This document shows, piece by piece, positions 7,448 to 13,665 of a DNA stretch of 19,075 bases. This DNA is from Elstera sp044372965 (GTDB lineage: Bacteria; Pseudomonadota; Alphaproteobacteria; Elsterales; Elsteraceae). The stretch lies in contig NZ_JBILQX010000058.1 in NCBI RefSeq assembly GCF_044372965.1, positions 1 through 19,075 on the forward strand, read 5' to 3'. The translations under genes were made by a program, and so were the position numbers. Position 1 is the first letter of the stretch; each line of letters starts with the position of its first letter. The notes below the pieces were generated by a model. The model saw nothing but the letters and a program-made list of their open reading frames with translations. It was not told the DNA's origin and ran no database searches.

Positions 7448-8548
7448 TTAGAGAAGACCTGCGGTTTTCAAGCGCTGCGAGGCTTCTGCCGCGCGGGCTT
7501 CGCGCAAGCCTTGCTCCAGCTTCGCGGCAATATCGGCCTCGTCGTTTTGGCGCTTGGTGCGCGCGTCGGCCGCGGTAACGCGGCCATCGCCGTCGCTATC
7601 CTTGCCGGTGAGGGCATCGCCCACGCCTTCGGTGGTTTCGAGCGCGGCCATCGTGAGCATGGTCAGGAAGGTGGCGTTCGACAGGCCCATGGGCAGGGCT
7701 GCGACCGTTTCGCTCTCCGCCGAAGGGGCTTGCGGCAGGAAGCGCACATATTCCTGACGCGGCCCCTGCATCATGCTGGGCGCGGGCTTGTTCGCGCGCG
7801 GCCCGGCAGCCGCCGCCCCGCCCTCTTCAAGCGCGGCGAAGCTCTCGGCCTTCTTTTCGATGGATCGGCTGAACATGCGGAACACTTCGCCCACGGTACG
7901 CGGGCGGCCGGTTTCCTTATCGTAGAACACGCCGCGATTGGAGGCGGCGGCATCGGGCATCAGTTTTGCGGCGGGCAGATCGGCGTTGCGGTCAACAGCG
8001 GCAAGAAACTTGGTCGCGCCCTGTGCCCCGAGGAAATGGGCAAGGTACATTTCCGCCCCGCCCACCGAGCGATTGAGGTTGCGCTCCAGCGTTTCCTTAT
8101 TGCCCAGCGCAAATTCCGCGCCGATGACGGCAGCGACCTTGGCATCCTTGCGCAGATCGAGAATCTCTTGCTTCAGCTTGGGATCGCGGACGCTGTAACC
8201 GCCCTTGCCATTGGCTTCAATGGCATTGGAATACTGCCCAAGCCCGTGCTTGCCGCCATGTTCCTTGACCATCTGCATCCAGGTGGAATCGAGGAACTGA
8301 TAGAGGCCGGTCGCCGTGCTGGTCGAAGCTTTGGCGTCGGTATTAAAGCTGCTTTCCTGGGCGGCCTGGGCCATCAGATAGGAGAAATTCACCCCCGTCT
8401 TTTTGGCAGCCTGACGGATGCCCGAGAGCACATCGCCTTCGATCTTATACCCAGCAACCTTCTGCACCTCCGGCGCACGCTCCCCTTTGGAGCCCGCAGC
8501 TTTTTGTGCCAATGCTTTTTGCCCGAGAGCGGAGTTGCCGACTGCCAT
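7448..8548 (-). CDS. Lytic-transglycosylase-like (SLT) protein with C-terminal EF-hand
   Basis: The 366-aa product has a transglycosylase SLT-like core at about residues 38-190. The likely catalytic glutamate is E65 in MAQAAQESSF, followed by TSTATGLYQFLDSTW. This fold cleaves the MurNAc-GlcNAc bond of peptidoglycan. No cleavable signal peptide is seen: the N-terminus is Ala/Lys/Gln-rich and hydrophilic. The region 240-290 is low-complexity. A canonical EF-hand loop, DSDGDGRVTAAD, lies at residues 317-328 and could bind calcium. The ATG at 8548 follows AGGGATAGGA. The gene is 63 bp after the DUF1194 gene and is probably co-transcribed with it. Whether it is exported by a non-Sec route or acts in the cytoplasm cannot be told. 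Confidence 0.8.
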   Translation of the reverse strand: MAVGNSALGQKALAQKAAGSKGERAPEVQKVAGYKIEGDVLSGIRQAAKKTGVNFSYLMAQAAQESSFNTDAKASTSTATGLYQFLDSTWMQMVKEHGGKHGLGQYSNAIEANGKGGYSVRDPKLKQEILDLRKDAKVAAVIGAEFALGNKETLERNLNRSVGGAEMYLAHFLGAQGATKFLAAVDRNADLPAAKLMPDAAASNRGVFYDKETGRPRTVGEVFRMFSRSIEKKAESFAALEEGGAAAAGPRANKPAPSMMQGPRQEYVRFLPQAPSAESETVAALPMGLSNATFLTMLTMAALETTEGVGDALTGKDSDGDGRVTAADARTKRQNDEADIAAKLEQGLREARAAEASQRLKTAGLL

Positions 8549-8611
8549 TGGTCCTATCCCTTTGCTAGCCTTGGCACCCTAGCAAATATCACCGCCCCAT
8601 TTCAGCCGGAA

Positions 8612-9361
8612 TTATTTACCCAGCGGTATTACCCCGATTAGGGTTTCGTTGGGGTTCTGCTCCGGCGAAGGCGAACGCTGAGCAATCTCCCGCACCAGTT
8701 TTGCTTTGACCGCCGCCGAAAAGCTCTTAAAGCCTTCGGCAACTTGCATAAACGCCCCCGGCCCGCCAATCACTTCGTCACGAAAGAACCCCGGCAGGTC
8801 CAACTCGATGCGCCCGAACGTGGGCTTATCGTTCACAATCGGCAGCGCGTTGATGATGATGCCTTTTTCCACCGCCCGATCCCGGAACACCGACGGCGGC
8901 GGGCCGGAACTATTGCGCCCGTCGCCGGAAATATCGATGACCTGCCGCAAACCTTCGTGCGGCGCGGCCTCGATCAAGGCGATGGAAGCCCCAATCGCCG
9001 CCCCAACGCCGGTGCGCTCGCCGAAGGGGCGCGGCACGGTGCGCAGAATCTGGGCGATTTTTTGCGCGGGCGCGGCGCTATCGATCACCGTCCACGGAAT
9101 GATCACGGTCTGCAAATCCGCCCCCGACCATTCCATATAGGTGACGGCAATCGCCCCCATCGGGCCGGAACGAATAGCATTGATCACGCTCGGATCAGAC
9201 AGCGCCTGGGCATAGCCTTCGCGCTGAAGGGTAAACTCCTCCTCGTCAATCGAGCGCGAAATATCGACCGCCAAGACCAGCAGCAGATCGACCACCCTGG
9301 CCTGAGCGACCGACAGGGGGCAGCAGACCGCGCAAAGCAGAAACACCAAAAGCCGCCGCAT
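8612..9361 (-). CDS. Secreted DUF1194 protein with VWA-type MIDAS motif
   Basis: The 249-aa product has a clear Sec signal peptide (MRRLLVFLLC..., likely cleaved after AQA at residue 21). It then has a von Willebrand A-like domain typical of DUF1194. The metal-binding MIDAS motif DISRS is present (D33, S35, S37), and a conserved ISGDGRNSSG lies in the middle. Molecular function is unknown for the family; it is presumably a periplasmic metal-dependent binding protein. The ATG is preceded by an excellent Shine-Dalgarno (GGAGGTGATCC). It lies upstream of the SLT-like gene on the same strand, and divergent from the amidohydrolase gene across a 168-bp gap in which I could not identify a convincing promoter. 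Confidence 0.88.
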   Translation of the reverse strand: MRRLLVFLLCAVCCPLSVAQARVVDLLLVLAVDISRSIDEEEFTLQREGYAQALSDPSVINAIRSGPMGAIAVTYMEWSGADLQTVIIPWTVIDSAAPAQKIAQILRTVPRPFGERTGVGAAIGASIALIEAAPHEGLRQVIDISGDGRNSSGPPPSVFRDRAVEKGIIINALPIVNDKPTFGRIELDLPGFFRDEVIGGPGAFMQVAEGFKSFSAAVKAKLVREIAQRSPSPEQNPNETLIGVIPLGK

Positions 9362-9529
9362 GGATCACCTCCGACCGCAAGAACCCCGCTTCAGCCTGCG
9401 ACGGGTTAATCCTTAACGCAAGATATTCCGCACTGCTTACGGCCTGAGAGATATTTGAGAAACGTCTTGATCTGTTTTCGGGCTTAGGGTCAGGCTAGTC
9501 GCGCAAAAATTGAGGTTGGGAGGCCCCGC

Positions 9530-10570
9530 ATGCAGATTGTCCATTCCCCCCTGCACGCACGGCACGATGGCGGCATGGAATTGCACCGGGGCGAACTCGT
9601 TCCCTGTTTCGAAATGCCCGTGCGGGTCGATTATATCCTTGCGGCGGTGCAGGCGGCGGGCTTGCCGGTGATGGCCCCGCGCGATTTTGGCCTCGCGCCG
9701 ATTTTGCGGGTGCATGATGCGGATTTCGTCGCCTTCCTGCAAACCGCCTTCGACCAATGGAAAGCGGCGGGTAAAGACGGGTTCATGCTCCCCAGCGGTT
9801 TTGCCGCGCGCAGTATGCGCCAGGATCATATTCCAACCGGCATCAACGGTAAGCTTGGCTATTACGCCTATGACGCGGGCACGCCGATTGTCGAGGGCAC
9901 GTGGGAGGCCGCCTTTGCGGGCGCGCAATCGGCGCTAACGGCGGCGGCTTTGGTGGCGGAAGGCGCCCCCGCCGCCTATGCCCTGTGTCGTCCGCCGGGG
10001 CATCACGCCGGGCACGCCACTTACGGCGGCTACTGCTTCCTCAATAACGCCGCGATTGCCGCCCAATTTTTGCGCGACCAGGGCCAGGCGCGGGTGGCGG
10101 TGCTCGATGTCGATTATCACCACGGCAATGGCACCCAGGATATTTTTTGGGAGCGGGGGGACGTGCTGACCGTCTCGATCCACGGCACGCCGGAGAGCGA
10201 ATATCCCTTCTTCCGTGGCTATGCCGACGAGCGCGGCGCGGGCGCGGGCCTCGGTTTCAATCACAATTTCCCGCTGCCGCGCGGCACGGAATGGGACGCT
10301 TGGCACGCGGCTTTGACCGAGGCCATCGCCGCAGTCCGCGCCTTCGCGCCGGAGGCCTTGGTCGTTTCCTTAGGCGTCGATACCTATGAGCACGACCCGA
10401 TTAGCGCGTTTAAGCTGAAAGAAGCCCATTATCCGCTGATGGGCACAGAAATTGCGGGCCTGGGGCTGCCGACGGTTTTCGTGCAGGAAGGCGGCTATGC
10501 GGTCGAAGAAATCGGGCGGAATGTGGCGGGGGTCCTGACGGGGTTTGAGAACCAAGGAATGGCCCGATGA
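9530..10570 (+). CDS. Acetylpolyamine amidohydrolase / histone deacetylase family enzyme
   Basis: The 346-aa product belongs to the arginase/deacetylase fold and would hydrolyse acetylated amines, most likely acetylpolyamines, using zinc. Motifs include RPPGHHAG (H158-H159), DVDYHHGNGTQ with ligands D195 and H197, GVDTYEHDP with ligand D284, and the transition-state tyrosine Y323 in EGGYA. These positions coincide with those I recall for Mycoplana ramosa acetylpolyamine amidohydrolase, which supports that subfamily. The long segment at about 80-120 fits the dimerisation loop that narrows the active site for polyamines. The ATG follows GGGAGG. Its stop codon overlaps the start of the HigA-like gene as ATGA (10567-10570), indicating translational coupling. 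Other acyl-lysine or acyl-amine substrates are possible. Confidence 0.88.
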   Translation: MQIVHSPLHARHDGGMELHRGELVPCFEMPVRVDYILAAVQAAGLPVMAPRDFGLAPILRVHDADFVAFLQTAFDQWKAAGKDGFMLPSGFAARSMRQDHIPTGINGKLGYYAYDAGTPIVEGTWEAAFAGAQSALTAAALVAEGAPAAYALCRPPGHHAGHATYGGYCFLNNAAIAAQFLRDQGQARVAVLDVDYHHGNGTQDIFWERGDVLTVSIHGTPESEYPFFRGYADERGAGAGLGFNHNFPLPRGTEWDAWHAALTEAIAAVRAFAPEALVVSLGVDTYEHDPISAFKLKEAHYPLMGTEIAGLGLPTVFVQEGGYAVEEIGRNVAGVLTGFENQGMAR

Positions 10571-10860
10571 GCCTAAAAAACCCACCCCATCCCGGTCTCT
10601 CGGTTCGGGAAGATTGCCTCGCGCCGGTGGGCCTCACCGTGTCGGAAACCGCCAAACACCTCGGCGTCAGTCGCAAGCAACTCTCCGATCTCGTGAATGG
10701 TCACGCGGGCATTTCGCCGAAAATGGCTATTCGGTTGGATAAAGCTTTTGGGGGCGGGTCTGAAACTTGGTATCGGCTGCAAGCCACTTACGATCTTGCC
10801 CCGGCAATGCGGCATGCGGACGATGTTAAAGTGGAACGGTTTGCGGAAACAGCAGCCTAA
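10567..10860 (+). CDS. HigA-type helix-turn-helix antitoxin-like regulator, without a HigB partner
   Basis: The 97-aa product matches the HigA/VapI pattern: HPGLSVREDCLAPVGLTVSE, then a Cro/CI-type HTH (AKHLGVSRKQLSDLVNG) and the family hallmark AIRLDKAFGGGSETWYRLQATYDL. HigA antitoxins normally lie just downstream of a small RelE-like HigB toxin. Here the upstream overlapping gene is the amidohydrolase, and no HigB-sized reading frame is present on either side. It is therefore an orphan HigA, or a regulator of its own deacetylase operon. The hairpin at 10866-10890 follows immediately. Confidence 0.88.
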   Translation: MSLKNPPHPGLSVREDCLAPVGLTVSETAKHLGVSRKQLSDLVNGHAGISPKMAIRLDKAFGGGSETWYRLQATYDLAPAMRHADDVKVERFAETAA

Positions 10861-10865
10861 ACCAA

Positions 10866-10890
10866 AACGGGCCGCAACTTGCGGCCCGTT
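10866..10890. terminator. Shared bidirectional terminator hairpin
   Basis: AACGGGCCGCAA (10866-10877) and TTGCGGCCCGTT (10879-10890) are perfect reverse complements separated by one base, so the working loop is a few bases larger. On the minus strand it is followed by TTGGTTT and would stop the small cysteine protein gene. On the plus strand it lies six bases after the HigA-like stop codon. The plus-strand side lacks a long U run, so termination there is less sure. Confidence 0.75.
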
Positions 10891-10911
10891 CCAATCGACC
10901 GAAAGCGGTTG

Positions 10912-11175
10912 TTACCAACCGGCCTTGGCTTCGCACATCTTGCGCTCGGCGGGGTTTTCTTTTTCCCACTGGGTGATGCTCTTGGTTTCGTTTTCGCTCA
11001 TCTGATCGTTCATGCAAACGCAGTAAGCGTTGACGACGCTGGCGGCGACCTTTGCGTCTTTATTATCGACGAGGCACTGGGCGACCCACTTCTTGTCGGC
11101 GGCGGTTTGCGCAACGGCAACCGTGGAGGCAACAACCGACAGCAGCGCGACCGAGACCAAAGCGATAGTTTTCAT
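10912..11175 (-). CDS. Small secreted four-cysteine protein, unknown function
   Basis: The 87-aa product begins with a typical Sec signal peptide (MKTIALVSVALLSVV..., predicted cleavage after AVAQ or nearby). The mature part is about 65 residues with four cysteines (AQC, YCVC, KMC), which suggests two disulfides in the periplasm. The helical, Lys/Glu-rich pattern around CVCMNDQM and ENPAERKMCEAK gives no recognised enzyme motif. The ATG at 11175 follows AGAAGGGG and is preferred to the longer open frame, which runs upstream to 11313 through AT-rich DNA. It appears monocistronic, ending at the hairpin 10866-10890. Confidence 0.75.
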   Translation of the reverse strand: MKTIALVSVALLSVVASTVAVAQTAADKKWVAQCLVDNKDAKVAASVVNAYCVCMNDQMSENETKSITQWEKENPAERKMCEAKAGW

Positions 11176-11390
11176 GGTAAACCCCTTCTGATTTAGAGTG
11201 ACCCTAAAACAAATCAAACAATCACCAAGCGCCTTATTAGCAACAAGCATTACTTTATACTTTTGCCAAAAATCAGAACTCGATTGACTCCAGAAAGAAT
11301 GCCCTAAGTTCAAAACCGCAGCAAGTTTGATTTAATTAATAAAACATGAAAAATAGTTTAATCAGGGAATCACCATTCTCCTCGCCGCGC

Positions 11391-11427
11391 AAACGAAAGC
11401 GGCGCAGGTCCGCCCACCTGCGCCGCT
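11391..11427 (-). terminator. Minus-strand terminator-like hairpin without an assigned gene
   Basis: AGCGGCGCAGGT (11398-11409) and ACCTGCGCCGCT (11416-11427) form a perfect 12-bp stem with a six-base loop. On the minus strand it is followed by TTCGTTT. No protein-coding gene on that strand ends here, so it may terminate a non-coding transcript from the 11430-11700 interval. On the plus strand the U run is missing. Confidence 0.6.
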
Positions 11428-11465
11428 CGCTCCTCCCCCAACTCTTCTTATTTTTGGGGGATGGG

Positions 11466-11586
11466 GCCGGTTGATCCGGCCTTGCCACCCCCGTGGGGTA
11501 TTTATGGGGCGGGGGTAGAACCCCCGCCGCTTTCCAAGGTTGGCGAAAACTTGTTTTGCCGGTCTCAGCCGGTTGGTCCGGCCTTG
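11466..11586 (+). repeat. Two copies of a 19-base dyad-containing motif
   Basis: GCCGGTTGATCCGGCCTTG at 11466-11484 recurs as GCCGGTTGGTCCGGCCTTG at 11568-11586, with one mismatch and a 102-bp period. Each copy contains its own inverted repeat (GCCGG, five-base loop, CCGGC). Between the copies lies a perfect 9-bp hairpin (GGCGGGGGT at 11508, ACCCCCGCC at 11520) and a hairpin at 11542-11560. Confidence 0.7.
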
Positions 11587-11700
11587 GTATCGGGAGCGGC
11601 TGATCGTTTCGGTGCGCCGCTGATGTCCCTATGAAGCCCCCATTTCCTCGCCTGCGCAATAAGGACTTGCAAAGTTCCGAGAAGCGGTGAAAATTCGCAC

Positions 11701-11733
11701 CTGTTTACACTTTTCAAACAGTCTCGTTGTAAA
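11701..11733 (+). promoter_or_regulatory. Promoter/operator of the ScfR-type regulator gene
   Basis: TTTACA (11704-11709), an 18-bp spacer and TGTAAA (11728-11733) form a plausible promoter. Initiation would fall at about 11740, essentially at the ATG (11742). Because the two hexamers are reverse complements, the same DNA reads as a promoter on the minus strand. CTGTTT (11701-11706) and AAACAG (11716-11721) make a further perfect dyad, a likely operator. CTTGCAAAG at 11666-11674 resembles the TTTGCAAA-type sites reported for this regulator family. Confidence 0.45.
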
Positions 11734-11741
11734 GAATTTTC

Positions 11742-13187
11742 ATGGCCCAGAACAGCGCCCGTCTTGGCGGAAAACTCCGCCGTCTGCGCCAATCGCAGAA
11801 GCTCACCCAGGCCCAAATGGCGGAAGCGCTGGGCTTGTCGGCGAGCTATCTGAACCTGCTGGAGCATAATCAGCGCGCCGTCACTGTACCGGTGCTGCTG
11901 AAACTGGCGCAGCGCTTCGGGGTTGATATAACCGATTTCACCGCCGACGACGATGGCCGGCTCTCGAACGACCTAATGGAGGTCTTCGCCGATCCGCTGT
12001 TCGACGGGCATGAACTGAAAACCGCCGACGTGGAAGAGCTGGTGAGTGCGGCCCCCGCGTTGGGCAAGGCGGTCCTCACGCTCTATCAAGCCTTTCGCGC
12101 AGGCGGCAGTGCCACCGCGGCACCAGGCAGCGGCTTGGGGGAAGATGCGGATGTGGCGATGCCCGTCGGCATGCCGTCTGAAGAGGTGACGGATTTCGTC
12201 CAAGAGCGCAAAAACTACTTCAAGGAATTGGAAACTGCCGCCGACGATCTTTGGCAGCGCGCCGACCTTAAGCCGGAGGCGCTGTATTCGGGCCTCGTGA
12301 AATTCCTCAGCGAAGCCTTTGCCGTTGATGTCGTGATTGCCCCCGCTGCAGGCCTGGGCGGGTTACTGCGCCAGTATGATCCGCGCACACGCAAACTGGT
12401 TCTGTCCGAACTCTTGCCGCGCGCCAGCCGAACCTTTCAACTCGCGCATCAAATTGCACTGGTCGGGCACGGCCCGCTCCTAAGTCGGCTGGTGTCGGGC
12501 GGCAAATTTACCACGCAAGACGCCGATACGCTGGCGCGCGTCGCCCTCGGCAATTATTTCGCCGCCGCCGTGCTGATGCCCTACGACCGCTTTCTTGCGG
12601 CTGCGCGCGAGACCCGCCACGATATCGAAACCCTCGAACGCCGCTTCGATACCAGTTTCGAGCAGGTTTGCCACCGGCTCACCAGCCTGCGCCGCCCCGG
12701 CAATCAGGGCGTGCCCTTCCATTTTTTGCGCGTCGATGGGGCCGGGAACATCTCGAAGCGCTTTTCCGCCTCGGGCATTTCCATCGCGCGCTTCGGCGGG
12801 GCCTGCCCACGCTGGAACGTCTATGACGCATTCTCCACGCCTGGGCTGCTACGCCGCCAAGTGAGCCGCATGCCGGAAGGGGGCAGCTTTTTCTGCATCG
12901 CCCGCACCGTCGATGGCGTTGGGCGTTCGACCTTGCGGGGGAATAATGCGCGCGGCGGCGGACGGCACGCTATTGGGCTTGGCTGTGCCGTCACCTACGC
13001 GCGCGAAGTCGTCTATGCCGACGGGCTTGATCTCGATGATCCCCAGCTTATCACGCCCATCGGCGTGTCTTGCCGCGTTTGCCCACGCAAGGATTGCGCC
13101 GACCGGGCGCATCCTTCCTTGCATCACCCCCTCAGTCTGGACGAAAATCGCCGGGCTCTGGCCACCTACATGTCCCCGGAAAGCTGA
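11742..13187 (+). CDS. ScfR/PccR/RamB-type transcriptional regulator (XRE HTH, IrrE-like, DUF2083)
   Basis: The 481-aa product has an XRE-type HTH at about residues 9-65 (LRRLRQSQKLTQAQMAEALG, then SASYLNLLEHNQRAVTVP). A linker follows, then an ImmA/IrrE-like domain at about 170-300 and a C-terminal DUF2083 domain to about 475. This architecture defines the short-chain fatty acyl-CoA regulators (RamB, PrpR, PccR), which sense acyl-CoAs and control propionate, acetate or glyoxylate metabolism. The IrrE zinc motif HExxH is replaced by HQIAL at 236-240, so peptidase activity is unlikely. A cysteine cluster, C444-x2-C447-x4-C452, near the C-terminus may bind a metal or an Fe-S cluster. No metabolic target gene lies in this window. 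There is hardly any Shine-Dalgarno before the ATG. Confidence 0.87.
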   Translation: MAQNSARLGGKLRRLRQSQKLTQAQMAEALGLSASYLNLLEHNQRAVTVPVLLKLAQRFGVDITDFTADDDGRLSNDLMEVFADPLFDGHELKTADVEELVSAAPALGKAVLTLYQAFRAGGSATAAPGSGLGEDADVAMPVGMPSEEVTDFVQERKNYFKELETAADDLWQRADLKPEALYSGLVKFLSEAFAVDVVIAPAAGLGGLLRQYDPRTRKLVLSELLPRASRTFQLAHQIALVGHGPLLSRLVSGGKFTTQDADTLARVALGNYFAAAVLMPYDRFLAAARETRHDIETLERRFDTSFEQVCHRLTSLRRPGNQGVPFHFLRVDGAGNISKRFSASGISIARFGGACPRWNVYDAFSTPGLLRRQVSRMPEGGSFFCIARTVDGVGRSTLRGNNARGGGRHAIGLGCAVTYAREVVYADGLDLDDPQLITPIGVSCRVCPRKDCADRAHPSLHHPLSLDENRRALATYMSPES

Positions 13188-13198
13188 TACGCGCGCCC

Positions 13199-13507
13199 AT
13201 GGCCCCCAAACGCCCCGATTTCCGCATGAAAATCGCCACGGCCATCCGGCAGGCCGATACGCGCTATTTCTTCGAAGATTATACCAAACAGGCGGAAGCC
13301 GTGCTGCGGATGCTGGCCCAGGAAGGCTATGTGCTGGTGCCCGGCAAACCCTCGGACGAGATCATCGAATACGCTAAGGATAATCTTCCCTATGGCCGCC
13401 AGCGCCCCGAAGATATGCTGCGCGCGCTCTATGGGGTGTTCATGGACGCCGGGCGCGGGGCCGCCTTTAAGCGCAAACCACCGCCCGACGAGGCCGAAAC
13501 GCAATAA
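13199..13507 (+). CDS. Conserved-looking small protein of unknown function
   Basis: The 102-aa product starts 11 bp after the ScfR-type gene on the same strand and is probably co-transcribed. It has a basic N-terminus (MAPKRPDFRMKIATAIRQ), a predicted helical middle (YTKQAEAVLRMLAQEGYVLVPG), and a segment PSDEIIEYAKDNLPYGRQRPEDMLR-like before a polar C-terminal tail. I do not recognise a named family. The ATG at 13199 lacks a well-spaced Shine-Dalgarno; an alternative ATG at 13226 gives 93 aa. Regular codon use and the tight spacing argue that it is real. There is no signal peptide. Confidence 0.65.
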   Translation: MAPKRPDFRMKIATAIRQADTRYFFEDYTKQAEAVLRMLAQEGYVLVPGKPSDEIIEYAKDNLPYGRQRPEDMLRALYGVFMDAGRGAAFKRKPPPDEAETQ

Positions 13508-13665
13508 CCCGTCGCCTTATTTCCAGGAGTGTTTCGGAAAGACCCTTTCGCGCCCGCCTGCGATTGGTTAGTCTCGTTGGATACAGTCAACCTTGACGCG
13601 GCGCGTGGAAAGCCGCCGAAATTGACCTCGGTCCGCCGTGAATGTTCGGTGAGGAGGGGGAGGAT

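Larger units (their letters stand above)
11176..11741. other. 566-bp gene-free region with dense hairpins
   Basis: No credible coding region is visible. The part 11176-11350 is AT-rich and would hold the promoter of the small cysteine protein, which I could not pin down. The part 11391-11600 is GC-rich and packed with perfect inverted repeats: 11398-11427, 11435-11460, 11465-11481, 11508-11528 and 11542-11560. It also carries a near-identical 19-base motif at 11466 and 11568. The part 11660-11741 carries promoter and operator-like sequences of the ScfR-type gene. Confidence 0.6.

Noticed and set aside
7097..8641. 514-aa open frame on the plus strand
   Set aside because: It is the antisense shadow of the SLT-like gene and part of the MarR-like gene. 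Its product is composed of Arg/His/Gly-rich segments with no domain, while the minus-strand genes have clear motifs and ribosome binding sites.
11346..11474. Short plus-strand ATG frame of about 42 codons (MKNSLIRE...)
   Set aside because: No Shine-Dalgarno; the product is an Arg-run followed by hydrophobic residues, generated by the hairpin sequence at 11398-11427.
11336..11659. 107-aa frame on the minus strand with a repeated RPDQPA peptide
   Set aside because: It has only a TTG start and no ribosome binding site, and it crosses a terminator-like hairpin. The peptide repeat is simply the translated 19-base DNA repeat.
12427..12475. Active metalloprotease motif in the ScfR-type regulator
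   Set aside because: The position expected for HExxH reads HQIAL, so the catalytic glutamate and second histidine are missing.
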